A DNA stretch of 64,000 bases from CAWGYT01 sp963826795 (GCA_963826795.1 CAWGYT010000001.1:1-64000); one strand, 5' to 3'; shown: positions 1 to 9,755, counted from the first letter of the stretch. Numbers and translations are program-made. The notes: generated by a model not told the origin, from the sequence alone.

Positions 1-480
1 TTCCTCGGGTACGAGATTCTCGATCGCTGCGGCACAATCTTGCTTTTGCTGAAATGAGGTCCAAAGCAGGGCGTCTGGCATTCGTGAAGCGCCCGAAAGT
101 GCCCATTCGGCAAATCCCCGCTCGATCAAGAAGCGAACGTGACACACCAAAGGAACTCTCAGAATCTTTCGGAGCAGAACCGCGAAGGGATAAACATCAT
201 GCTCGTTGCAATGAATCACCTGTACGCCGGCCCGCTTCGCCCAACGGGCAACACGGATGGCATGCCACAGACCGGGGACAGGCCAGCGTCGGCTAGGCCA
301 GGGCATCGGATCAATACAGAAGCGAAGCCGCTTAGCCGCCAACCACTCCGAGAAGTCGCCCGCCCGCTGAAGGACGACCTGTCCTTGCAGATCTTGCTTG
401 ACTCCGAGCAGAAGCCAGCTCTGCAGAATTCGCGAAGTGCTGCATAGGTTGGGATTGTTCGTCATATATAATATTCTCAC
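1..480 (-). CDS. Glycosyltransferase family 4 protein, N-terminal part (cut by window edge)
   Basis: The reverse strand is open from a GTG at 480 to the window edge (160 codons). The protein begins VRILYMTNNPN, the usual beta-strand start of a GT-B fold glycosyltransferase, and has VIHCNEHDVYPFAV near residues 90-103, typical of the GT4 N-terminal Rossmann domain ('in the same place the name of the sugar donor enzyme lives' segment before a PLVCHVR strand). An AGGCGG sequence lies 4 bases before the GTG; an ATG at 465 is the alternative start. The UDP-sugar-binding C-terminal domain lies outside the window. It follows the FkbM methyltransferase by 11 bases, so it is probably the next gene of the same polysaccharide operon. 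The family call rests on the N-terminal half only. Confidence 0.72.
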   Translation of the reverse strand, partial: MRILYMTNNPNLCSTSRILQSWLLLGVKQDLQGQVVLQRAGDFSEWLAAKRLRFCIDPMPWPSRRWPVPGLWHAIRVARWAKRAGVQVIHCNEHDVYPFAVLLRKILRVPLVCHVRFLIERGFAEWALSGASRMPDALLWTSFQQKQDCAAAIENLVPEE

Positions 481-491
481 AAAACCGCCTA

Positions 492-1388
492 TCAGCCGGA
501 GCTGCTGTTCGCGACAAGTTCGACAGGCAGGTTCGTGGGAACCGTAAAGAATGCGTTGAATTGGCTCGGCAGCCGGCCAGCAAACTTCCCGATCGAAACG
601 AGTCCCTTGTCTCCAATCAAGAATGCCTGGTAGCCTTGCCGCTCGAGGCGTTGGAACAACTCGTCTGCCGAGCGCCCCATTCCGTGCAGGTAACTATCTG
701 TTATTTCCACAATCAGGTCTGGCTGACAGCGTTTCAGATAGGACTCCATTCCTTCGATTGCGTGGCATTCTGCGCCTTCAATGTCGATCTTGATAAGTCG
801 CGCGGCCGGCTCGGCGGAAAGCACTTCGTCAAGTCGAACCGTCGTGACGCGTTCCACGGCGGTCGATTCGCCAAGTTGGCGCAGCGATGAAACTCCGACG
901 TGGTCTGCTGGCCCCACGTAGAACTCCGTCTCCCCGTTCACGTCGCAGGCCGCTTCGCTGCGGACATCACAGTTCTCGATCCCATTGATCCGCAGGTTGT
1001 CTTCCAGGAGTTGTCGCACGCGAGGGACAGGCTCGAACGCAACGACTTTGCCGGAGGTCCCCACACATCGGGCGGCTAGCAGTGTGAAATAGCCTGCATT
1101 CGCGCCCACATCCACGACCATATCGCCTTCTTTCAACAACGATCGAAATAGGCGAGTCGTCGCCGGCTCGTATTCTCCGGTTACGTAGATGTGTCGTCCC
1201 AACCAGTCACTCAGGTCCAGTCGCATACGGAATCCCCACCGCGTCGCGACGGTCGCATACGTTGGCGTTGAATATTTTTCCCTGCACACCTTCAAGGCCG
1301 AGGGAATGAGCCGCCATCTGCCGGCTTCCCAGGGAGAACGGCGCACGCAAAATGCCAGCAAGGAAAGGAGAAAAGATTTGTGTAGCAT
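492..1388 (-). CDS. FkbM family methyltransferase
   Basis: Predicted SAM-dependent O-methyltransferase of about 298 residues. SAM motif I, DVGANAG, is at about residues 93-99, followed by VAFEP at 116-120. The FkbM hallmark KIDIEGAE is at about 200-207. The open frame reaches upstream to 1544, but that extension overlaps the preceding glycosyltransferase and has no family-like sequence. The ATG at 1388 (MLHKSFLL) lies 19 bases after that gene's stop and is preferred. FkbM enzymes in polysaccharide loci usually methylate sugars of a repeat unit or a capping residue; that role is inferred from position. The true acceptor cannot be read from sequence. Confidence 0.85.
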   Translation of the reverse strand: MLHKSFLLSLLAFCVRRSPWEAGRWRLIPSALKVCREKYSTPTYATVATRWGFRMRLDLSDWLGRHIYVTGEYEPATTRLFRSLLKEGDMVVDVGANAGYFTLLAARCVGTSGKVVAFEPVPRVRQLLEDNLRINGIENCDVRSEAACDVNGETEFYVGPADHVGVSSLRQLGESTAVERVTTVRLDEVLSAEPAARLIKIDIEGAECHAIEGMESYLKRCQPDLIVEITDSYLHGMGRSADELFQRLERQGYQAFLIGDKGLVSIGKFAGRLPSQFNAFFTVPTNLPVELVANSSSG

Positions 1389-1407
1389 TTCGAAGCGGTC
1401 GGGGCGT

Positions 1408-2459
1408 TCAGTTTTCCTCAGCAGAGGGATTCGTAAAACCGCACTTGGCAAGCGAAAGCAGGTAGGTCTTCCAGTACACAAGGTTCCAGGGGCAAAGCCA
1501 CAAGCCGCGGCGAAAGACGGTAAGCGCCTCCCGCCGTTTTCCATTGCGCCAGAGCACGGCGTATCCGAGTCGCCAAAAGTACTCGCGACTTAGTCGTCGG
1601 TTCAGCGCCCTCTTCTCGGCATGTGAAAGCCTGAGCTGATTGCGCATATCCTCGAAACCAAGGACCAGCGCCCACATAATTTGCCTTCGCTTCGCCACGC
1701 TTTGGCCGACGGCCGAGGCCGACGAGTTGCCATCGTGCACTCGATAAACGACGTGGACGTCGTCAAAATAGGCAAATGTCGCTCCGTCCGCTAGCGCTCT
1801 TGCAACGATGACTTGGTCTTCAGCCTCGTGCGTCGCGCCGTATCGAAGCGTCTCTCCGCCATGACGCTTCTGCGAAACACGGAGTTTTGCAGACCGCAAA
1901 ACAGTCCGTGAAGGAGTGCGCACCGAAGTGCTTTCCTGTCATTTATTATCTTAAGGTCGCCGACCGTCGTGTGTTCGAGCTTGAGAAAAGGACGGGGCTT
2001 CCCGTCCACGTAGAAAGTCGTCGGGGCCAACTCGCGATCTGAGTGATGTTCGACCATCTGACAAGCACCAAAGACCCAGTCGACATTTCGATTCGCGTCC
2101 AAGGCACCGGCGCACCGCTGCAAGCGATGTGGCAACCAGAGGTCATCACTGTCGAAAAACGCCACGTATTGTCCGCGGGCGAGTTCCAATCCCGAGTTCC
2201 GCGCTCCATAGGCACCCTGATTCTCCTGACAAACGTACCTGTACGGTTGGTGCAAGTCGCTCAGATATTGCTTTATCAACTTGCCGGTATCGTCTGTGCT
2301 TCCGTCGTCGACAATAATCAGCTCCCAATCCGCGAACGTCTGTGACCGGATCGAGGCAAGAGCCTGCGTTAGAAACGGTCCACGATTATACGTGGGCAGA
2401 ATGATGCTAATTTTCGGAACAGGCGATTGATACACTGCACTATGCACTTCGCATCTCAC
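1408..2459 (-). pseudogene. Glycosyltransferase family 2, interrupted by a frameshift
   Basis: The N-terminal frame (2459 to about 1830) carries a complete GT-A start: ISIILPTYNRG, then VDDGSTDD and FFDSDD as the DxD-type nucleotide-sugar motif. The C-terminal half is in another frame (about 1860 to 1408) and resumes with AEDQVIVARALADG and VVYRVHDGNSS, as expected for the same family. One indel between about 1826 and 1856 would restore a protein of roughly 345 residues. The start at 2459 is GTG, with GTGs at 2447 and 2435 as alternatives. It sits 54 bases after the Gfo/Idh-epimerase gene and 19 before FkbM. A sequencing error is as likely as true inactivation. Confidence 0.75.
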
Positions 2460-2513
2460 CGTCCAACGGTGCGCGGGATAACAACACGAGCTTGAAATCC
2501 GTATTGACGCTTG

Positions 2514-4949
2514 CTAAACGAGTTTGGCGTAACGAAGCCATTCAAGTGTCCGCTGCATTCCAACTTGCCGCGAAATCGGGGGACCGTAATGCAACAGCTG
2601 CTTGGCTTTTTCGACGGACGCGACGGCAGGACGAGAACCGAAGTAAAAGACATCACTTGCTTCCGGGCCGAGCCTGCGGTAGACAGCGGCTTGGTTCATC
2701 CCCAATTGTCGGCTTACCCAGCGCCGCAGCCTCGGCGAACGCTGCAGCAATTCGCGGGGGTACCGGCCGATTGGATCCGTATTTAGGACCTTGAGGCCCA
2801 GCGCCTTGAATTCGGCGGACATCACGACTTTTTGCGTAGCTCGACCCCAACTGGATGTCCACTCCACCGCAGCTTGTCCCGGCCAATTACGCTTATTGAC
2901 TCGGTCAGGAGCGGGCGCGTATTGTAGTTCCGCACCGATCGCATCTGCAAAGTAGCGGAAGAACTGGCCCCACGTATAATCGTCGCCATCGCTAATGAGG
3001 AAAACCTGCCCGCAGATATCCATAGGAGCTTCCGCCGACCGAATAATGGCCTCCACGAGATTGTCGACATGGACCGTATTCGATGGCATTTCGGCAGATC
3101 CGGACAAGACGAATCGACCCCGCAAAAGGTATTCAATGGGCCTTGTCACAAAGGTCTTGCAGTAGGGACCATAGACGTTGGTCGGTCGCAAGACAACGGC
3201 GGGGAGTCCTCGGCGGGCGTGTTTTAATACAATTCGTTCCGATTCCGCTTTGCTCTCGCAGTACCGATCACCACGCGGCGGACGAACCTTCGTCGACTCA
3301 TCGATGACGCCTGTGACGTCATTCCCGTGAATTCCGAAGCTGCTCAGGTGAATGAATCGGTCGATACCGGATTTCAGAGCCGCGTCCGCGAGGTTTCCCG
3401 TGCCGCCAACCGTAACCTGCCTTGTCTCAGTCCGAGGGGCCCAGGGCGGCGCGATGGCGCAATGAATTACGGTGTCGATCCCCGCCATGATTCGACGCAC
3501 GTCCTCCACCGATCGCAAGTCGGCCATGACCAATTCGACAGGAAGTCGCGCCAGGCGACTCGCATTGGCGGGCGTGTGAACCGCTGCGCGGACGTCCCAC
3601 CCCTCGCGCAAGGACAAGATCTCCGCGACACGGCAGCCGATGAAGCCGGTCGCCCCCGTAATTAACACAGATCGCCGTCGGCGCGGCTTTTCGCCCTCAG
3701 TTATAACACTCCGTTGCTCAGATACTCGTACTTGCTTCGATGCTCCAGCATCGACCGAGTTGCCAACGTTCGCCACTCGAGCGTTGGGATCCCGGACTTC
3801 GTCAATGGAAAACAGGCGTTCGTCGATCCCAGGTTCGTGAAGCCGTCCCGCGCGTGCATAACACTCATCGATCAATTCGACCGTCGGAATCGCAGACGCA
3901 CCATTCAGCTGCGGCCGAGTTCCATGCCGGATCGCATCCAGCCAATCGTCCAGTTCGCAGCGGAAGATCTCCCACCAGTCCGACTTCGGTTCGTCGGCCC
4001 AACCCAGGCGCAACTCGAACTGCCGCACCTGCCGCAGCACTTCGTCTCTCAAGGAGACGTCCTGCGGGTGGATGTTTATCTGGAATCGCTCGCCAGCGGG
4101 GACCTCAAGCGTCCCCTTCTCGCACCGGATCTGAACGGTGTTTCGTAGACGCCTCGTTCGGCTCAGCTGGATCGAACCTGGGACCGTACGCCCGTCTTGC
4201 ACGATGTCTAGCTTCAACTGGCAATCCGATTCAATTCCTCCGTGCGCATTGTGGCGATAGTCCCGCAACTCGAGTCTTCCCGGCAGCATGGCCAATAGTC
4301 GATCGATCGCATGCGAACCGACGTCAATCAGTACTCCGCCTCCGGCGAGCTCCTTACGCATGTTCCCGAGCGTGGCTGCCTCCCAGCCGTAGACGGAACC
4401 TTCGTCAACATCAAATCCCAACGGCTCCCCTAGCAGCCCGCTCTCGACGACCGCCCGCATCAGCCGCGTCGTCGGCAAGAGTCGCCGAAATAGCCCTACC
4501 GATAAGACGACACCCGCCTCGTCGGCGGCGCGAGTCATTTCGTTGGCATCGCGCGCATTCAGCGCCATCGGCTTTTCGACAAAAATATGGATTCCCCGCC
4601 GCGCAAGATCGATGCTCCCAGGCGCATGATGTGCCGGAGGAGTGGCCAGGATCGCCGCATCAACATGCTCCGATCGGAGCTGGCCGGCGTCCGCCAAGAC
4701 GGGAACCTGATACTGCTGACCCAACTCCTCGACACGGGCGGCATCCCGATCAACGAACGCCACGAGTTCGACATGCTCATGCCCGGCAAGCAACGGAATA
4801 TGAAACTGCTTCGCCACCGCACCGCATCCGACGACGGCCACACGCACCTTGGCCAGCGAAGGATTTGCTGTTTGACTTTCCTGGGGAGCTGGCTGTGAAC
4901 CGCTGCTTGACGAAATTGTTGTGTCCATTTGCAAGACGGAAGACTTCAT
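2514..4949 (-). CDS. Fused Gfo/Idh/MocA oxidoreductase and NAD-dependent epimerase/dehydratase
   Basis: An 811-residue protein with two Rossmann enzymes in one chain. Residues about 35-370 form a Gfo/Idh/MocA oxidoreductase, with the dinucleotide motif VVGCGAVAK (39-47) and EKPMA (125-129). A low-complexity linker follows (about 380-425). Residues about 426-770 form an extended SDR epimerase, with TGATGFIG (431-438), a Ser near 536 and the catalytic pair Y563/K567 in DRYCESK. Each half makes or modifies nucleotide sugars in other systems, so the fusion likely performs consecutive steps on one sugar donor; that is inference. It lies 24 bases after a GT2 gene inside the polysaccharide operon. 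The start is ATG at 4949. Both halves keep their key residues. Confidence 0.85.
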   Translation of the reverse strand: MKSSVLQMDTTISSSSGSQPAPQESQTANPSLAKVRVAVVGCGAVAKQFHIPLLAGHEHVELVAFVDRDAARVEELGQQYQVPVLADAGQLRSEHVDAAILATPPAHHAPGSIDLARRGIHIFVEKPMALNARDANEMTRAADEAGVVLSVGLFRRLLPTTRLMRAVVESGLLGEPLGFDVDEGSVYGWEAATLGNMRKELAGGGVLIDVGSHAIDRLLAMLPGRLELRDYRHNAHGGIESDCQLKLDIVQDGRTVPGSIQLSRTRRLRNTVQIRCEKGTLEVPAGERFQINIHPQDVSLRDEVLRQVRQFELRLGWADEPKSDWWEIFRCELDDWLDAIRHGTRPQLNGASAIPTVELIDECYARAGRLHEPGIDERLFSIDEVRDPNARVANVGNSVDAGASKQVRVSEQRSVITEGEKPRRRRSVLITGATGFIGCRVAEILSLREGWDVRAAVHTPANASRLARLPVELVMADLRSVEDVRRIMAGIDTVIHCAIAPPWAPRTETRQVTVGGTGNLADAALKSGIDRFIHLSSFGIHGNDVTGVIDESTKVRPPRGDRYCESKAESERIVLKHARRGLPAVVLRPTNVYGPYCKTFVTRPIEYLLRGRFVLSGSAEMPSNTVHVDNLVEAIIRSAEAPMDICGQVFLISDGDDYTWGQFFRYFADAIGAELQYAPAPDRVNKRNWPGQAAVEWTSSWGRATQKVVMSAEFKALGLKVLNTDPIGRYPRELLQRSPRLRRWVSRQLGMNQAAVYRRLGPEASDVFYFGSRPAVASVEKAKQLLHYGPPISRQVGMQRTLEWLRYAKLV

Positions 4950-4973
4950 CAGATGGCCAAACGAACGCCTATC

Positions 4974-5927
4974 CTATGCCGGGACTTCGGCGTCAACTCG
5001 GTGGAAGACGCTACGCACGGTCTCGGCGCAGCGCACACCGCAAAGTCGGATCAACCGCCCGAAACGCGACGCCGTCACATCGCGTGGTCCACGCCGGCTG
5101 ATTTCGGAGAGATTGCGAGCCAGGGGCGTCAATTCTCCCCAGTCCATTCCTTCACGCCGTCCGCGGCTAAGGGCTGTCCAGACCGACCAGAAAAGAGCCT
5201 TTCCGTGCTGCTGCAACAACGGGTCATTGGCAAGGATCCCGTCGCTCAACCGCCGCATCACGGCCGCATGGCCACGGCACCGTTCGATGAGTGGACTCGA
5301 TTCGCTTTGACAGTGATCGTGCCTACGGTAATAGGCCCCAACATAATCCACTGCATTTAGGGAAGCGCCGGTGAGTGCGATCCGGCACCACAAGTCCCAA
5401 TCCTCGAACTGCTGAATATCGTCGCCGAACCCACCGACTCGAACGACTAAATCTCTCGGAACGAGCCAACAGTGAGCTGGAGCGAGATTCTGAGAAATGA
5501 TGCCGGGGAAAAATGACGTTGCTCGAGGTGTCCGAGTCGCAAACGGTTGTGAAGGATCATCTTTGAACCATGCGCAGCCCATTAAAGCAACGCAATTCGG
5601 TTGGCCCGCGGTACACTCAACAAGTCGCTCGATAGCCCTACGGTCAAGCAAGTCATCTGCGTCCAGGAAAATCAGATAGTCGCCAGTCGCCTCGGCGATA
5701 CCCTTATTCCGCGCGATGGACTCGCCCTGATTCGACTGACGGATCAAACGGACGGGCATGCCATAGGATTCCGCGATGCTCGCGGAGCTGTCTGTCGAAC
5801 CATCATCGATTACGATCACCTCTGCGGGAGGATGTGTCTGGCCGACTGCGCTATCGAGCGTTTCGCGTAGATATGCCGCTCCGTTGTAACAGGGCGTAAT
5901 GACCGACACGCTAAGTCGAGATGGCAT
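4974..5927 (-). CDS. Glycosyltransferase family 2
   Basis: A GT-A fold glycosyltransferase of about 317 residues. It opens VSVITPCYNG, then VIDDGSTD and LDADD (DxD metal/nucleotide-sugar motif), with GDDIQQFEDWDLW as the EDWxLW acceptor-side motif typical of GT2. The frame is open to 6032, but the upstream stretch overlaps the ABC ATPase gene and is not family-like. The ATG at 5927 (MPSRLSVSV) lies just after a short tandem repeat and is taken as the start. The position between the export ATPase and the Gfo/epimerase gene places it in repeat-unit assembly. Donor and linkage cannot be predicted. Confidence 0.87.
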   Translation of the reverse strand: MPSRLSVSVITPCYNGAAYLRETLDSAVGQTHPPAEVIVIDDGSTDSSASIAESYGMPVRLIRQSNQGESIARNKGIAEATGDYLIFLDADDLLDRRAIERLVECTAGQPNCVALMGCAWFKDDPSQPFATRTPRATSFFPGIISQNLAPAHCWLVPRDLVVRVGGFGDDIQQFEDWDLWCRIALTGASLNAVDYVGAYYRRHDHCQSESSPLIERCRGHAAVMRRLSDGILANDPLLQQHGKALFWSVWTALSRGRREGMDWGELTPLARNLSEISRRGPRDVTASRFGRLIRLCGVRCAETVRSVFHRVDAEVPA

Positions 5928-5942
5928 ATTTCGCTGATCTTG

Positions 5943-5972
5943 AAGTAGACGAACTGAAAGTAGACGAACTGA
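5943..5972. repeat. Perfect 15-bp tandem repeat (two copies)
   Basis: The unit AAGTAGACGAACTGA occurs twice head to tail in the 56-base gap between the wzt-like gene and the next GT2 start. It lies about 16-45 bases upstream of that start codon. Because the unit is a multiple of three it could be an expanded part of an older coding tail. No known regulatory motif is recognised. Confidence 0.8.
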
Positions 5973-5983
5973 TGACAACCAGC

Positions 5984-7294
5984 CTACGGCCCGGTGTGCT
6001 GAGGACGAGGCGCGGCCGAGACCACGCTCCAATCCGAAGATTGGATGAATATATACTTACCTCTTGGCAATTGCCCCGTCCCGAAAACGTCTCCCGGCAG
6101 AACTTCGAAGTAGACAACGTGCGGAAGAAAGTCGAATAACATCCTTCCCATCACGCGGTGCACCCATACGTTGACGCTGTAACGCCCCGGGGCCACGCCG
6201 AGTTGAGGGATAAGGCACCTTAATGTCAGTGGTTGCCCAGCATCCAGATCAACCGACCAATTTTGAGCCTGTTGTCCGTCCATTTGGCAAAGCGTCTGTT
6301 CCTGGTCATCACAAATCGTGATCGAAGCAAACGTCTGCGTAACCTTCTTGGACGCCTTGAGTTCCAAGTGCACGACAAGGTCATCGCCCATCACGATCGA
6401 TGAAACGGGCTCGCCGGTGGAGGATCGAATTTCGACCCGCTGCAGCTTCACCTCGCCGCTGCCGTGCCTTCCCTTCGACACTTGCCGAACATCACGGGAG
6501 GAGGCCTCTGCTTCGAAACCTTTCAAATACTGTGCAACAACTGCCGGCGACTCACCGTCCGCTACGATCGTACCGTTTTCCAATAAAATGGCGCGGCTGC
6601 AAAGGCTCTGAACAGCCGCCATATTGTGACTCACGAATAGCACGGTTCGGCCAGATAAGCCAATATCGTTCATCTTACCGAGACATTTCCGCTGAAACTC
6701 CGCATCCCCAACCGCCAGGACTTCGTCGATCAGGAGCACTTCCAGGTCCAGATGAGCGGCGACAGCGAACGCAAGACGAACCTTCATGCCGCTCGAATAT
6801 CGCTTGATCGGAGTATCGATGAATCGTTCAACTCCGGCGAAGTCAACGATGCGGTCGAAGTTTGCCCGGGTCTCTTTCCGCGACATTCCCAAGATCGAAC
6901 CGTTGAGAAATACGTTTTCACGCCCCGTCAACTCCGGATGAAAGCCAGTACCTACTTCCAAAAGACTGCCAACGCGACCGGCGATCTTGACGCGACCCTG
7001 CGTAGGATGGGTGATGCGAGTCAAGATCTTTAGCAAAGTAGACTTTCCGGCACCATTGCGACCAATAAGGCCAACAGTTTCTCCTTGCCGAATGCTTGCA
7101 TTGATATCTCGCAGGGCCCAGAAGTCTTCCACTTTCCCCAACGCCGCGCCAGCCCGCAAATTGCGCAATGGCGAACGCACGACCTCGGAAAGTGTCTCCC
7201 GCAAAGTACGGTATTCGATCCGACCCGACGTGGTGTGGTTGATGCGAAATCGTTTTGCGACGTCTTGAATCTCGATTGCAGGTACCATAGGCAT
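5984..7294 (-). CDS. wzt: ABC transporter ATP-binding protein for polysaccharide export (Wzt-like)
   Basis: The cytoplasmic ATPase of an ABC-2 polysaccharide exporter, 436 residues. Walker A GRNGAGKST is at 78-86, the degenerate signature YSSGM at 166-170 (usual in Wzt/TagH-type ATPases), Walker B LLIDE at 187-191 and the switch His in VSHN at about 223. Residues about 290-436 form the extra beta-sandwich C-terminal domain that in Wzt binds the glycan end-cap. The cap is often a methyl group, which fits the FkbM methyltransferase downstream. The permease gene lies 147 bases upstream. The start is ATG at 7294, with a second ATG at 7288. Confidence 0.9.
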   Translation of the reverse strand: MPMVPAIEIQDVAKRFRINHTTSGRIEYRTLRETLSEVVRSPLRNLRAGAALGKVEDFWALRDINASIRQGETVGLIGRNGAGKSTLLKILTRITHPTQGRVKIAGRVGSLLEVGTGFHPELTGRENVFLNGSILGMSRKETRANFDRIVDFAGVERFIDTPIKRYSSGMKVRLAFAVAAHLDLEVLLIDEVLAVGDAEFQRKCLGKMNDIGLSGRTVLFVSHNMAAVQSLCSRAILLENGTIVADGESPAVVAQYLKGFEAEASSRDVRQVSKGRHGSGEVKLQRVEIRSSTGEPVSSIVMGDDLVVHLELKASKKVTQTFASITICDDQEQTLCQMDGQQAQNWSVDLDAGQPLTLRCLIPQLGVAPGRYSVNVWVHRVMGRMLFDFLPHVVYFEVLPGDVFGTGQLPRGKYIFIQSSDWSVVSAAPRPQHTGP

Positions 7295-7441
7295 TTACTG
7301 AGACGTGTGGACGCGAAGCGAATGATTTAGGGCTCAACGGCGATTCTTCCAGCTCAGGCGATCGGGCACTATTCAAAGTTTCCGAACCGCCGCATCGGGG
7401 GGGTACAGTTAAGTGAATATCGCGAAGCGCCATTGGTGCTA

Positions 7442-8404
7442 TCAGATTATGTCGGCGAACGTACTTTCAACACGGGAGAAGTACGCACATCCGAAGGCGA
7501 AGACGATCATAACGACCACGACAGAGTATGCCAGCACGGGCCAATTGATCGCACGCCCTAATACGGCTGCTCGGAAGGCCAGAATGAGGCCGGTCATGGG
7601 ATTTAGTTCCACAAGCTTATTCAAGCGACGTTCTTCACCAGCGGCGGATATTCGCCGCGTGTCCGTATCGCGCGAACCACGCGCCGCTTCGCCAGGATAA
7701 TCAAGGGTTTGCGATTGCGTAAGGGCCAAGCTCTTCGGACCCTCCTGGTATGAACCCATATAGATCGCGGGCGTCGCGAACATCCAGAGTTGGATCAGGA
7801 ACGGGATCGTGTACTTGAAATCGCGATAGGCAACATTCAGCGCCGCCAGGAGGGTGCCAACACCCAGAGCTGCCAATCCGATTATCACTAGCAGCGGAAA
7901 CATGAGCAGCAGACTTGGGGCGAACGAGATTGAGTCGAACCCTTCTTGTGGAAACCAAATGTAGTAGAGCAGCAAGGCGAACAAGACGATGACGGAAACG
8001 AAGAAATCGAAGACCGCGGCTCCGATCGCTGCCAGCGGCACTGCCAGTCTGGGAAAGTAGACCTTCGTGATCAAAGCACCCGAACCGACGACACTGTTGC
8101 CTGCTTGAGCGATGGCCGATGAAAAAAACGTCCAGGGAAGCAGAGCGGAATAGGCAAACAGTGGATACGGAACTCCTTCGCTCGAGACGTTCGCCATGCC
8201 ACCAAAAACAATGGTGAACACAACCATGTACATCACAGGTTGAATGACTGCCCAGGCCAGACCCAGTAACGATTGCTTGTATCGCACCTTGACGTCCCGC
8301 CACGTCAAGAAATAGAGCAGTTCGCGATACTGCCAGAGCTCCCTTAAGTTAATAACCTGCCAACCCGACTTGGGTTCAATGATGACAACCGAGCTATCTT
8401 GCAT
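7442..8404 (-). CDS. wzm: ABC-2 type polysaccharide export permease (Wzm-like)
   Basis: A membrane permease of about 320 residues with the ABC-2 family start ELWQYRELLYFLTWRDVKVRYKQ split over the coupling helix, then six hydrophobic segments. The family motif LNPMTGLI precedes the last two helices. Between helix 5 (ATPAIYMG) and LNPMTGLI there is an unusually long hydrophilic stretch of about 50 residues rich in charged and small residues; most Wzm proteins have about 10-20 here. The ATG at 8404 (MQDSSVV) is preferred to the TTG at 8416. It forms the exporter with the ATPase encoded 147 bases downstream. The 147-base gap between them shows no clear feature. Confidence 0.88.
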   Translation of the reverse strand: MQDSSVVIIEPKSGWQVINLRELWQYRELLYFLTWRDVKVRYKQSLLGLAWAVIQPVMYMVVFTIVFGGMANVSSEGVPYPLFAYSALLPWTFFSSAIAQAGNSVVGSGALITKVYFPRLAVPLAAIGAAVFDFFVSVIVLFALLLYYIWFPQEGFDSISFAPSLLLMFPLLVIIGLAALGVGTLLAALNVAYRDFKYTIPFLIQLWMFATPAIYMGSYQEGPKSLALTQSQTLDYPGEAARGSRDTDTRRISAAGEERRLNKLVELNPMTGLILAFRAAVLGRAINWPVLAYSVVVVMIVFAFGCAYFSRVESTFADII

Positions 8405-8425
8405 CTTACGTTCCAATCGGTGAGC

Positions 8426-9755
8426 TCATGCGTGCCATGCGCCACGATTTGAATGCGCCGCGTGTGCCAACGGCTGGGAGGAGCGATTGCCGGGGGCGAT
8501 CAGTGCGGAACGCATCGATATACCCTGGGCCGATATTTCCAGGTCCGCACACTTAAGGGCACCAGCGCCCAACATCGCAATGTAATAAGGCAACTCGAGA
8601 CTCTCGAGACTCACGAAACTCGCCGAAACAGCGAATCCCGATAGCGAACCGATAACCATTCGAGCCGAGTCTGCGAACCATGGATCCAAGTCACGCGACC
8701 GCCACAAGAGCTTAAAAAGTCCCGATACCGTTGCGACGTAAAACCCGACAAACATGGCCAACCCAGGGAAGCCCATTTCGGCTCCCTGTTGCATCCACAG
8801 CGAGTGCACTCTTTCCCGGGCGGAAATCCGTACTCCGAGACGTACTCGGGAAAATGGTTGGGACCTGCACTAGAATCGGAAAACGCACCATCATGTCAAA
8901 GCAGGCCTTCCATAGATCCAGACGACTCTGCGCTGAAGCGTCCCGCTGTTCCTCACTCGTGAAAGTCGTCGTGAAGCGGGCAATCACGGCTGGTCCCGCG
9001 AGCCTAAGTCCAATCACCACGGCAACTGCGAAAATCGCGTAGTCTTTCGGACGCTTGGGTACAATGAAGAAGGTTACGCCGCCCATCACGATCAGACCCA
9101 GCATGCCGCCACGCGAGAAGCTGAACATCACGGCATGCGCCATCAGGGCAGCGGCTGCGAAACAAAGGAGTTGCTTCCACAATTTCTTTTGATCGAGCCC
9201 CAAGAAGAAAGCGAGCCCAGAACCTGCGACGAGGCCGATTGCCGCGGAATTGTTGTCCATGCCGCCAAACCCAGCGTCCGTCAATCGATTGTATCCCGCA
9301 AAGTATGAAAGGTTCAGCTCCCACGCGACGTAGGCCTGCGACAACATTAAGACCCACGCCAGAATCTTTAGCTGACGCACCGATTTAATGAGCGTAATAC
9401 CGACCAAGACGGGCAAATAGATCTTGCTTTGCGCCTCGACCGATCGCCAGGCAACGTATTGATTCTGCGCGGCGATCGCACCGAGAATCCACCACAGCCA
9501 GCATCCCAGCATGATCATCACGATGGGACGCGCTCGTCCGAAGTTCCAATCCCCGAACCCCTGGATCGCCCAGCCCGCGAGTAATGCGATCGCCACAATG
9601 CGACTGTAGTTGCCTGAGGGCACTGCCCAATACCACATCGATTCGGGCTTGATAATCGCGAAACAGAAGTAGATAAGCAACCCGTAAAATGGCTGAAACA
9701 GCGAAGCCGCGGCTCCGCCGTACGTCAACAAATAGGTAAAAAGAAGTCCCTTCAT
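8426..9755 (-). pseudogene. O-antigen ligase-like (exosortase-associated) membrane protein with two frameshifts
   Basis: A polytopic membrane protein starting MKGLLFTYLLTYGG at 9755. It matches in style the putative O-glycosylation ligases found with exosortases: many helices, then a large loop carrying the ligase signature. The signature is readable only across three frames: RFPIL to about 8870, then GPNHFPEYVSEYGFPPGKE, then from about 8812 HSLWMQQGAEMGFPG to the stop at 8426. Two indels about 60 bases apart would restore a protein of about 440 residues. The start codon overlaps the stop of the upstream gene as ATGA, showing translational coupling and supporting this start. Such ligases transfer lipid-linked glycan to an acceptor on the outer face of the inner membrane. 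Confidence 0.75.

Noticed and set aside
3740..5101. Large plus-strand frame of 453 codons opposite the fusion enzyme and GT2
   Set aside because: Arg/Ser/Pro-rich shadow of the conserved minus-strand genes, a common effect of GC-rich codon use.
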